Position numbers and translations under genes: made by a program. A DNA stretch of 38,912 bases, from contig JAFDHF010000039.1 of NCBI GenBank assembly GCA_019308905.1, positions 1-38,912 on the forward strand, given 5' to 3'. Below the pieces are notes generated by a model, which saw only the letters and a program-made list of their open reading frames with translations, did not search any database and was not told the DNA's origin. Numbering within the stretch: the stretch's first letter is position 1; every line of letters begins with the position of its first letter. Shown piece by piece: positions 32,814 through 38,912 of the stretch. The stretch is from Deltaproteobacteria bacterium (GTDB lineage Bacteria; Desulfobacterota; BSN033; WVXP01).

Positions 32814-33998
32814 ATGGATATTCTTGAGAAATGCTTTTCCTTCAATGGAGTAGAGGAGACAAAGGCGAGGGGGGCTTATTTCTTTTTCCGTGGACTCGAC
32901 TCTCCCCAAGCACCGGAGGTGACCCTCGACGGGAGACGGATGATAATGATCGGGTCCAACAACTATCTTGGGCTTACCACGCACCCGCGGGTCAAGGAGG
33001 CGGCCATCCACGCTATCGAGGAGTATGGCAGTGCCTGTGCCGGGTCGAGGTTCCTCAACGGGAACCTGGTAATTCACGAGGAATTGGAAGAAAAGCTCGC
33101 AGCCTTCGTGCGCAAAGAGGCTGCCGTCGTCTTTGCCACCGGGTATCAGGCCAATCTGGGAGGGATTTCGTCGCTTGTCGGCCGGAACGACCTTGTGATC
33201 ATCGACCAGTACGACCATGCGAGCATCATCGATGGGGCCCGCCTCTCTTTCGGGCGTCTGGTCAAGTTTCGCCATAACGACATGAACGATTTGGAGCGGA
33301 TTCTCAGGTCAGTGACCGCCCGGGGCAAGATGATCATCGTCGACGGCGTGTTCAGCATGGAAGGCGATATCGTCCGACTCCCCGAGGTGGTCGAGTTGGC
33401 AAGACGTTACGGGGCGAGGATTTTCCTCGACGATGCCCATGCCATCGGGGTGCTCGGCGAGCAGGGCAGAGGCACGGAGGAGCATTTCGGGATCGAAGGC
33501 GGTGCGGATATAGTGATGGGCACTTTCAGTAAGTCCCTGGCCGCGGTCGGCGGTTTTGTCGCAGGGCCAAAGAAGGTGGTGAGTTGGATCAAGCACTTCG
33601 GCCGGTCCCAGATCTTCAGCGCCAGTCTCCCCCCGGTTTTGGTGGCCGTGGTCAGCACCTGCCTCGATGTGATTCTCGAGGAACCGGAGTTACGGCAAAG
33701 GCTCTGGGAAAACACTCGAAAGATGCATGAGGGATTCAGCAGGCTCGGTTTTGATACCGGACTCAGTGAAACCCCGGTTATCCCTGTTCTGGTGAAAGAT
33801 CCGGAGAAGGTTTACGCTATGTGCAGCGCCCTTTCAGACCGCGGCGTATTTGTGAACCCGGTGATCAGCCCTGCGGTTCCGCCGGGAAGGGAACTGCTTC
33901 GGACCAGCTATATGGCCACCCACACGGAGGATCAACTCGAAAGGGTCTTGCAGGCTTTCGAAGATGCGGCCAGGGCTGTCGGACTCAGGACGGTGTAG
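32814..33998 (+). CDS. spt: Serine palmitoyltransferase-like alpha-oxoamine synthase
   Basis: The 394-residue PLP enzyme belongs to the alpha-oxoamine synthase family (SPT, KBL, BioF), which condenses an amino acid with an acyl thioester. It shows SNNYLGLTTHP, SRFLNGNLVIHEELE, DQYDHASIIDG with the PLP-stacking His, DDAHAIGVLGEQG and the PLP lysine in GTFSKSLAAVGGF. FSASLPP and LWENTRKMHEGF resemble bacterial SPT more than glycine C-acetyltransferase or BioF, and the neighbours support SPT. SPT makes 3-oxosphinganine from serine and a long-chain acyl thioester, the first step to ceramides. No acyl carrier protein gene is in the cassette. The start ATG 32814 lies 12 bases after the epimerase stop. 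Confidence 0.85.
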   Translation: MDILEKCFSFNGVEETKARGAYFFFRGLDSPQAPEVTLDGRRMIMIGSNNYLGLTTHPRVKEAAIHAIEEYGSACAGSRFLNGNLVIHEELEEKLAAFVRKEAAVVFATGYQANLGGISSLVGRNDLVIIDQYDHASIIDGARLSFGRLVKFRHNDMNDLERILRSVTARGKMIIVDGVFSMEGDIVRLPEVVELARRYGARIFLDDAHAIGVLGEQGRGTEEHFGIEGGADIVMGTFSKSLAAVGGFVAGPKKVVSWIKHFGRSQIFSASLPPVLVAVVSTCLDVILEEPELRQRLWENTRKMHEGFSRLGFDTGLSETPVIPVLVKDPEKVYAMCSALSDRGVFVNPVISPAVPPGRELLRTSYMATHTEDQLERVLQAFEDAARAVGLRTV

Positions 33999-34021
33999 TG
34001 CAACCGACCAGGGAGACAGAG

Positions 34022-35143
34022 GTGGTGCAGGACACGACAGTGGAAAAGGTCACGGGGAAAAAGGGGGTGAAGGAATTCATCCGGTTTCCCTGGACCGTAT
34101 ACAGGGACGATCCCCTCTGGGTCCCCCCTTTGATCAAAGAACAGACGGTCATGTTCAGCCCGGCCTACCCGTTCTTTGAGCACGGCGAGATCGACCTGTT
34201 TATCGCCCGGCAGGGAGATCGGCCCGTGGGAAGGATCGCATCCATCCTCGACAGGAGTTATGTCGAATTCAGCCGTGAGAAGGCGGCTTTCTTCGGCTTC
34301 TTCGAATCCATCAAGGAGACCCAGGTGGCCCGGCTCCTCATCGATCGGGTCAGGGCATGGGGAAGGGATCGCGGAATGACCGTCATCCGTGGACCGTTCA
34401 ACCCCTCGACCAACGATGAGTGCGGTCTTCTCATCAAAGGGTTCGATATGCCACCCATGCTGATGATGCCCTACAACCCCCCCTACTACCCGGAACTGAT
34501 GGAAGCCTGTGGCCTTAAGAAATGCAAAGACCTTTATGCCTGCATCATAGCCTCGGATGCGCCTCCCGAGAAAATCGAGAGGGTGTCCGGCAGGATCCGG
34601 AAGCGACTGCCCGGTCTCACCATCCGTCCGGTCAGGCTGAGCAGGCTCGGCGAGGAGCTCGAGATAGTCAGGGACATCTACAACGATGCCTGGAGGGAAA
34701 ACTGGGGGTTTGTGCCCATAACCGAATCGGAGATGAGGTTCATGGCATCCCGCCTGAAACCCCTGGTGATACCGGATCTGTTTCTTTTTGCAGAGATCAA
34801 GGGCGAGCCGGTAGCCTTCATCGGATCCTTTCCAGATTACAACCGGGTTTTGAGGCGACTCAATGGAAAGATCGGCCTCACCGGTATCCTGAAGTTCCTG
34901 TACTACTCGAGAAAGATCAAGGACCTTAGGACCATGCTGCTCGGTGTAAAACACGGCTATCAGAAGCGCGGCTTAGAGACACTGCTCTATCTGGAAACCT
35001 TCAGGAGAGGACTCAGAAGGGGGTTTAAGCGAAGCGAGTTGTCATGGATCCTGGAAGACAACAGGCTCATGCTTCGAGGGGTGGAGAGGCTCGGCGGCAC
35101 CGTCTACAAGACCTACCGTCTCTATGAGGGGACAACGTCGTGA
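34022..35143 (+). CDS. GNAT-superfamily acyltransferase, probable bacterial ceramide synthase (bCerS-like)
   Basis: The 373-residue protein looks like a member of the GNAT-type family that includes bacterial ceramide synthase: FPWTVYRDDPLWVPPL near the N-terminus, then GPFNPSTNDECGLLIKGFD and MMPYNPPYYPELMEACGL in the centre, and SWILEDNRLMLRGVERLGG near the C-terminus. In Caulobacter a protein of this kind N-acylates the sphingoid base; the position directly after an SPT-like gene supports the same role. GTG 34022 is chosen because AGGGAG lies 7 bases before it; GTG 33998, overlapping the SPT stop, is an alternative. Substrate and product are not proven. Confidence 0.78.
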   Translation: MVQDTTVEKVTGKKGVKEFIRFPWTVYRDDPLWVPPLIKEQTVMFSPAYPFFEHGEIDLFIARQGDRPVGRIASILDRSYVEFSREKAAFFGFFESIKETQVARLLIDRVRAWGRDRGMTVIRGPFNPSTNDECGLLIKGFDMPPMLMMPYNPPYYPELMEACGLKKCKDLYACIIASDAPPEKIERVSGRIRKRLPGLTIRPVRLSRLGEELEIVRDIYNDAWRENWGFVPITESEMRFMASRLKPLVIPDLFLFAEIKGEPVAFIGSFPDYNRVLRRLNGKIGLTGILKFLYYSRKIKDLRTMLLGVKHGYQKRGLETLLYLETFRRGLRRGFKRSELSWILEDNRLMLRGVERLGGTVYKTYRLYEGTTS

Positions 35144-35212
35144 ACAGCCCCCCTTCACGGCATTCCGCACAATGGCCGAAGATCCTCTGACCCGTGAGTG
35201 GTCAATTCGTAT

Positions 35213-35238
35213 TGCAGTAGCTGCTGCAGGTTGAACCT
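35213..35238. promoter_or_regulatory. Paired dyads upstream of the homocysteine methyltransferase gene
   Basis: TGCAGTAGCTGCTGCA (35213-35228) is a near-perfect palindrome with one mismatched pair. It runs straight into AGGTTGAACCT, a perfect 5+1+5 palindrome. A regulator site is possible; no clear -35/-10 pair was found. Confidence 0.3.
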
Positions 35239-35258
35239 GAATCGAGCCTAGCGGGGCG

Positions 35259-36152
35259 ATGATGATGCAATCGGACGGAGACATTCTTACACTGGCAAAA
35301 AAGCGGGTCGTCCTCTTTGACGGAGCCATGGGGACGATGCTCATAGGCGAGGGACTCTCCGGAGGAGAAGCACCCGAGATGTGGAACATCCAGAGGCCCG
35401 AAACGGTGCGATCCGTACACAAGCGCTATTTCGATGCAGGCTCGGATGTGGCTCTCACTAACACCTTTGGGGGGAACCGACTGAAGCTGAGAAGAGCGAA
35501 GCAGGAAAAAGCGGTATTTGAGATCAACACCGCAGCCGTTGAACTGGCCAGATCGGCGAGTCCTCCCGGGAGATTCGTGGCGGGCGATATCGGTCCCTCG
35601 GGTGAACTCCTGGCGCCCGTGGGAACAGTCACTCCAGAGACGATGGAGGACGTCTTTGCCGAGCAGGCCGATGCCCTCGCATCGGGGGGAGTGGATTTCA
35701 TCCTGATTGAGACGATGTTCAGCCTCCAGGAGGCCGTAGCCGCCCTCAGGGGAGCGCGAAGAGCATGTAACTGCCCTGTGGTAGTCTCCATTACGTACGA
35801 AAGCAAAAGCAGGGGATTCTTCACCATGATGGGAGAGACACCCGAGACCTGCGTCAAGACACTGCAAGACGAGGGAGCCGACGGAGTCGGGACCAACTGT
35901 ACCCTGGCAAGCGGAGAGATGATCCTCCTGGCAAGAGTCCTGAGGGAGAGCACCAGTCTCCCTCTCATTGTCGAGCCCAATGCCGGCAAACCGTTCCTCA
36001 GGGGAGGGAAGACCGTCTATGATCAAACCCCGGAGGAATTCGCCCGCGACATCCATTCCATGGTCGAAGCGGGAGTCGATATGGTCGGCGGATGCTGCGG
36101 GACAACGCCGGAATTTATTTCGGCCGTTCACAGGGCCCTTTTCCCAAAGTGA
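35259..36152 (+). CDS. Homocysteine S-methyltransferase domain protein
   Basis: The 297-residue protein is a stand-alone homocysteine-binding domain like the N-terminal module of MetH: VLFDGAMGTMLIGEG at the start, NTFGGNRLKL, and zinc-ligand cysteines in GVGTNCTL and GGCCGTTPE. It should activate homocysteine thiol for methylation to methionine, the methyl donor coming from a separate corrinoid or other protein not encoded here. ATG 35259 is followed by two more in-frame ATG codons, so the exact start may be 35262 or 35265. It converges with the class III aminotransferase gene, 5 bases between stops. Confidence 0.88.
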   Translation: MMMQSDGDILTLAKKRVVLFDGAMGTMLIGEGLSGGEAPEMWNIQRPETVRSVHKRYFDAGSDVALTNTFGGNRLKLRRAKQEKAVFEINTAAVELARSASPPGRFVAGDIGPSGELLAPVGTVTPETMEDVFAEQADALASGGVDFILIETMFSLQEAVAALRGARRACNCPVVVSITYESKSRGFFTMMGETPETCVKTLQDEGADGVGTNCTLASGEMILLARVLRESTSLPLIVEPNAGKPFLRGGKTVYDQTPEEFARDIHSMVEAGVDMVGGCCGTTPEFISAVHRALFPK

Positions 36153-36157
36153 ACGAT

Positions 36158-37525
36158 CTAGGAGCCCTGCAAACGATCCGGCATGCTTTCTCTCAGCAGA
36201 GTGATAGCTCTATCGAAGGCTTCTCCAGTCCTCTCCACCACCCCTTCTGAGTGAAGCCAGGAGACCCACCAGTGATCGCCAATGGAATCAACGCCCTGGC
36301 CCAGCATCGCCCTGCGGAAAGCGCTGACAAGCACCGGATCTTTCCGATAGATCAATCTGTAATCATAGGTGCACCTCCTCCTGTCACAAACGGCCTTTCT
36401 CGGGCAGTCATGATTCATCAGGAGGTGAACGATAGAATGCTCGCCATGGGCGCACCAGTTGATTCCGTGAAGATCGATCACCTGGTTCAGCCGGTCCCGG
36501 ATGTTTTGGGCGTTTTCATCGGCCCTGGGAATCACCTCGCCCTGGGCAATGATCTTCAATGTTGCCAGGCCGGCAGCGGCAGAGACGGGGTTCGCGTTGA
36601 ATGTCCCCGGATGGAGCATCTTGACGGAGCGGTTCCACTCTCGGTCCTCTTTGAACTCGAGATACTCCATGATCTCCTTCTTCCCGGCCACGGCGCCCCC
36701 TGGAAAGCCGCCGGCAAGGATCTTTGCAAAACAGGACAGGTCCGGAGTCACCCCGTAGTACTGCTGCGCCCCTCCGGGGGCGTACCTGAACCCCGTGATG
36801 ACCTCGTCGAAGATCAGCACGACTCCGAACCTCTCCGTAAGGCCTCTCAGTTCCCGTAGATATTCCCCTGTTACGGGAAAGGCACCCGAGAATCCTCCGG
36901 AAGGCTCCAGGATCACGCAAGCCACATCTGGATCGCTCCGCAGCCGATCCTCAAGCAGTGCCAGATCATCAGGGGGAAGAACAAGAGTGAGCTTCAGCAC
37001 TTCCTCTGGGATGCCGCTTGAGCTGGGGAGATCGAAGGGAGGAGCAATCCCCACGCAAAGCGCATCATGCCATCCGTGGTAGTGACCTGCAAAACGTACG
37101 ACCTCTCTCTTCCCGGTGTATGCACGGGCCAGCCGGATAGCCATGAGGGTAGCCTCCGTCCCTGAGGCGGTGAATCGGACCTTCTCAGCCGAGGGGACGA
37201 GTTCTACTATCTGTTCACCCCACTCGACCTCCAGCTCATGGCAGGCACCGTAATGTGCTCCCCGGTCTATCTGGCTGTGCATGGCCTCCACAACAGGAGG
37301 ATACCGGTGACCCAGGATCAGTGAACCGTGACCCATCCAGTAATCGATGTACTCGTGACCGTCCACATCCCATTTTCTCACGTCCTCGGCCCGGCTGACA
37401 TAGATGGGAAACGGCTTCAGAAACCTGCTGTCATGGGTGACCCCTGAGGGGAATATCTCGGCCGCCCTCTTGTAAAACTCCCTTGAAACGGGATGGTCTG
37501 TCACATACCGTTCTTGAGGATCCAC
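36158..37525 (-). CDS. Class III aminotransferase (HemL-like)
   Basis: The 455-residue PLP enzyme resembles glutamate-1-semialdehyde aminomutase-type class III aminotransferases: FPSGVTHDSR at the N-terminus, DYWMGHGSLILGH, TASGTEATLMAIRLARAYTG, LIFDEVITGFR and the PLP lysine in FAKILAGGFPGGAVAG. Length is somewhat above HemL, and an insertion with CPRKAVCDRRRC near residue 375 is not typical, so a true heme-pathway role is doubtful. Its partner upstream on the same strand resembles 2,4-diaminopentanoate dehydrogenase, suggesting an amino-acid or diamine catabolic pathway. The substrate is unknown. It is probably cotranscribed with that gene, 36 bases apart. Confidence 0.82.
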   Translation of the reverse strand: MDPQERYVTDHPVSREFYKRAAEIFPSGVTHDSRFLKPFPIYVSRAEDVRKWDVDGHEYIDYWMGHGSLILGHRYPPVVEAMHSQIDRGAHYGACHELEVEWGEQIVELVPSAEKVRFTASGTEATLMAIRLARAYTGKREVVRFAGHYHGWHDALCVGIAPPFDLPSSSGIPEEVLKLTLVLPPDDLALLEDRLRSDPDVACVILEPSGGFSGAFPVTGEYLRELRGLTERFGVVLIFDEVITGFRYAPGGAQQYYGVTPDLSCFAKILAGGFPGGAVAGKKEIMEYLEFKEDREWNRSVKMLHPGTFNANPVSAAAGLATLKIIAQGEVIPRADENAQNIRDRLNQVIDLHGINWCAHGEHSIVHLLMNHDCPRKAVCDRRRCTYDYRLIYRKDPVLVSAFRRAMLGQGVDSIGDHWWVSWLHSEGVVERTGEAFDRAITLLRESMPDRLQGS

Positions 37526-37561
37526 GGCTTCCTCCTCCGGCGGGATCGTTCCCTCCGCGGT

Positions 37562-38563
37562 CTACTCGTAGAAACGGACAGGAGGCATATCGAGCATGGT
37601 CTTGAGACCCGGGGGAAGCTCGAGCACCCGTGGAATCGAATTGACAACCACGGCCGCCGTAGCGATGTCCCCATGGATCCCCCCTTCAAACACCAATCTA
37701 ACAGGGGGGGCCCCTTCGATCTCTACCACATCCCTAGGTTGCTCCTGGCCCAGCGCCATAACCATCTCCAGGGTGATCTTCTCCTGCCCGTCCCTCAGCC
37801 CCCTGCCTATCTGCCTCATCCCTTTCACGTCACCGGCAGAGACTCTTATGTACGGACTTTCCACGTCCCCTTCGGCCAAGACAGGATGGATCTCCTCAAC
37901 CGTTCGATCCAGGTCCCAGCCGAACCCGCGGGCGATCATATGGATCGATTCGGTCAACCCCACATGGCGGATCTCTCTGCGCCGCCGTCTCTCGTCGAAC
38001 TCTTCCGGCGTGACCCCGACTCCGATCTTCCGCTGGAAGGGGAGCCTTCGGACAGAAGCGTCCTGGATCCTGAATATCCTGATCCTTTCCACGTCCCTGC
38101 AAATACCCGATACTACGATGGGTAGATAGTCCATGGCAAAACCAGGGTTGACCCCTGTCCCCAGGAGGGCCACCCTATTCTTTTTGGCAAGACCGTCTAT
38201 CTCTCTTGCCAGATCCGGGCGGGTGAGCCAAGGATAGGCCAGCTCTTCACAGGTAGAGATCAGGTATTTACGGGAATTCAACACCTCCTCGATCTGGGGG
38301 TAACACCCGGTTAACGAGGAGACCGTAGAAAGGACGACCAGCCGTGCCTCTGCTTGGGAGAGCACCTCTCGAGAATCAGAGGAAACCCTCACCCCGAGGG
38401 GACCATCTTCGCCTACCAGCTCTCCCAGGTCTGCGCCGACCTTTTCCTGGTCGATGTCGATGGCTCCCACAACACGGATCCCTCTCTTTCTTCTCATGTC
38501 CTTAACAATAGCCTGGCCGATCGGACCCAACCCGTACTGAACAACCCCGATGGGCTCTTCCAT
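37562..38563 (-). CDS. 2,4-diaminopentanoate dehydrogenase-like protein (DapB-fold)
   Basis: The 333-residue protein has an N-terminal dinucleotide-binding fold of the dihydrodipicolinate reductase type (VVQYGLGPIGQAIVKDM) and GTGVNPGFAMDYLPI in the middle, which are typical of 2,4-diaminopentanoate dehydrogenase-like proteins from ornithine-fermenting anaerobes. That enzyme oxidatively deaminates 2,4-diaminopentanoate with NAD(P). No other ornithine-fermentation genes are in the window, so the actual substrate may differ. ATG 38563 follows GGGGG. It lies first in a two-gene minus-strand operon with an aminotransferase and has a leader of about 187 bases with a hairpin. Confidence 0.78.
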   Translation of the reverse strand: MEEPIGVVQYGLGPIGQAIVKDMRRKRGIRVVGAIDIDQEKVGADLGELVGEDGPLGVRVSSDSREVLSQAEARLVVLSTVSSLTGCYPQIEEVLNSRKYLISTCEELAYPWLTRPDLAREIDGLAKKNRVALLGTGVNPGFAMDYLPIVVSGICRDVERIRIFRIQDASVRRLPFQRKIGVGVTPEEFDERRRRREIRHVGLTESIHMIARGFGWDLDRTVEEIHPVLAEGDVESPYIRVSAGDVKGMRQIGRGLRDGQEKITLEMVMALGQEQPRDVVEIEGAPPVRLVFEGGIHGDIATAAVVVNSIPRVLELPPGLKTMLDMPPVRFYE

Positions 38564-38600
38564 GTCTGCCCCCTTCGGTGCTTATCATTAGAAAATTCAT

Positions 38601-38629
38601 ACCGCCCTGCAAGGGAGTCGCCGGGCGGT
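38601..38629 (-). promoter_or_regulatory. Leader hairpin before the dehydrogenase-like gene
   Basis: ACCGCCC and GGGCGGT pair across a 15-base loop, 38 bases before the ATG on the minus strand. No T run follows, so it is not an obvious attenuator; it could influence mRNA stability or be a regulator site. Confidence 0.4.
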
Positions 38630-38756
38630 CTTGTCTGCCGTGGCTGTCAGCAAGAGAAACGCCAGAAATGCCCTTTCCTCTCCATCCCAATCAAACGGGG
38701 CTATCCCACAGATGATTGGCGAAGCCGACAGACGGGTTCTCTCGCGAAACCCATGT

Positions 38757-38811
38757 AGATTAGCACACCGGCAGGATCTTGTCAAAGCACCTCCCTGCGG
38801 AGTTTCCTGAC
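38757..38811 (-). promoter_or_regulatory. Sigma-70 promoter with CTCCG box, dehydrogenase/aminotransferase operon
   Basis: On the minus strand TTGACA (38780-38785) and TAATCT (38757-38762) are 17 bases apart. The box GTCAGGAAACTCCGCA (38796-38811) ends 10 bases before the -35 hexamer. It is the reference copy for the boxes near 125, 17603, 19176 and 24214. Confidence 0.7.
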
Positions 38812-38879
38812 TTTTGGAGAACACCCTTGCCTCCGAGCGACATTGCGGAAGCGGTGGGGTACCCATCAAGGGTGAGCGG

Positions 38880-38912
38880 GAAGGGGAAAGGTCGTGTTCG
38901 TGAGTCGTGTTC
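38880..38912 (-). repeat. 33-base dispersed repeat, right copy
   Basis: On the minus strand this reads GAACACGACTCACGAACACG onward and matches 17543-17575 at 31 of 33 positions. It touches the window edge, so its full length is unknown. Both copies lie upstream of a TTGACA promoter that carries the CTCCG box. Confidence 0.8.

Larger units (their letters stand above)
38564..38912. other. Intergenic region with leader hairpin, promoter and dispersed repeat
   Basis: No gene is supported. On the minus strand, towards the dehydrogenase-like gene, it holds in order: the 33-base repeat at the window edge (38880-38912), the block CAAGGGTGTTCTCC (38816-38829), the CTCCG box (38796-38811), a sigma-70 promoter (38757-38785) and a leader with a 7-base-pair hairpin (38601-38629). 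The repeat probably continues beyond the window. Confidence 0.75.

Noticed and set aside
33821-34021. Long N-terminal extension of the GNAT-type acyltransferase
   Set aside because: It lies within the SPT-like gene in another frame; a ribosome site and family similarity support GTG 34022.
1-38912. CRISPR array, insertion sequence, prophage or rRNA/tRNA gene
   Set aside because: No regularly spaced repeats, transposase, integrase, phage structural gene or conserved RNA pattern was seen on either strand.

Overview
The window is a GC-rich, gene-dense bacterial chromosome segment with no phage, IS or CRISPR signature. The gene mix suggests an anaerobic bacterium of the Desulfobacterota (former Deltaproteobacteria). 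The pointers are a selenoprotein-type SelD in a selenium-handling operon, an archaeal-type phosphoglycerate mutase, a ThiD-ThiN fusion, a DapL-type aminotransferase, a Liv transporter and a bacterial ceramide-type gene cassette. This placement is an inference from gene content; no rRNA or tRNA gene is present to test it.

Layout. 1-347: intergenic, with part of a dispersed repeat. 348-2853: a zinc-ribbon/DUF3426 membrane protein and a class I aminotransferase. 3084-6299: selenium operon (YedF, cysteine desulfurase-like enzyme, DUF3343 Se/S carrier, SelD). SelD only makes sense if an in-frame TGA at 5298 is read as selenocysteine, and a bacterial SECIS-like hairpin follows it. 6398-11866 (minus): a likely operon read as DapA-like enzyme, adenylate kinase, ACT-fused archaeal-type phosphoglycerate mutase, a TIGR04076 protein and a YkgJ/DUF2156 fusion. 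12097-17478: MoxR/Bat-type operon (AAA+ ATPase, DUF58, BatD-like protein, two von Willebrand A proteins, a TPR protein) behind a sigma-54-like promoter. 17735-19072: ThiD-ThiN. 19264-22697: LivG, LivF, LivH and LivM, ending in a strong terminator and facing the separately promoted binding protein at 22775-24028. 24463-25653: DapL-like aminotransferase. 25654-26822 (minus): translationally coupled PIN-domain and thioredoxin-like genes. 27060-30375: PadR regulator and a molybdate/tungstate-type ABC transporter. 30384-31574 (minus): MltD-like lytic transglycosylase. 31734-35143: epimerase, serine palmitoyltransferase-like enzyme and GNAT-type acyltransferase, matching the bacterial ceramide pathway. 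35259-36152: homocysteine S-methyltransferase domain protein. 36158-38563 (minus): class III aminotransferase and a 2,4-diaminopentanoate-dehydrogenase-like enzyme.

Two things stand out beyond ordinary annotation. First, several good sigma-70 promoters (upstream of thiDN, the DapA operon, the Liv binding protein and the diaminopentanoate-dehydrogenase-like gene) share a box containing CTCCG at a fixed 10-12 bases before the TTGACA hexamer. Some copies extend into longer related sequence, and two intergenic regions also share a 33-base repeat at 31/33 identity. Second, the compact epimerase/SPT/acyltransferase cassette predicts sphingolipid (ceramide) synthesis in this organism.
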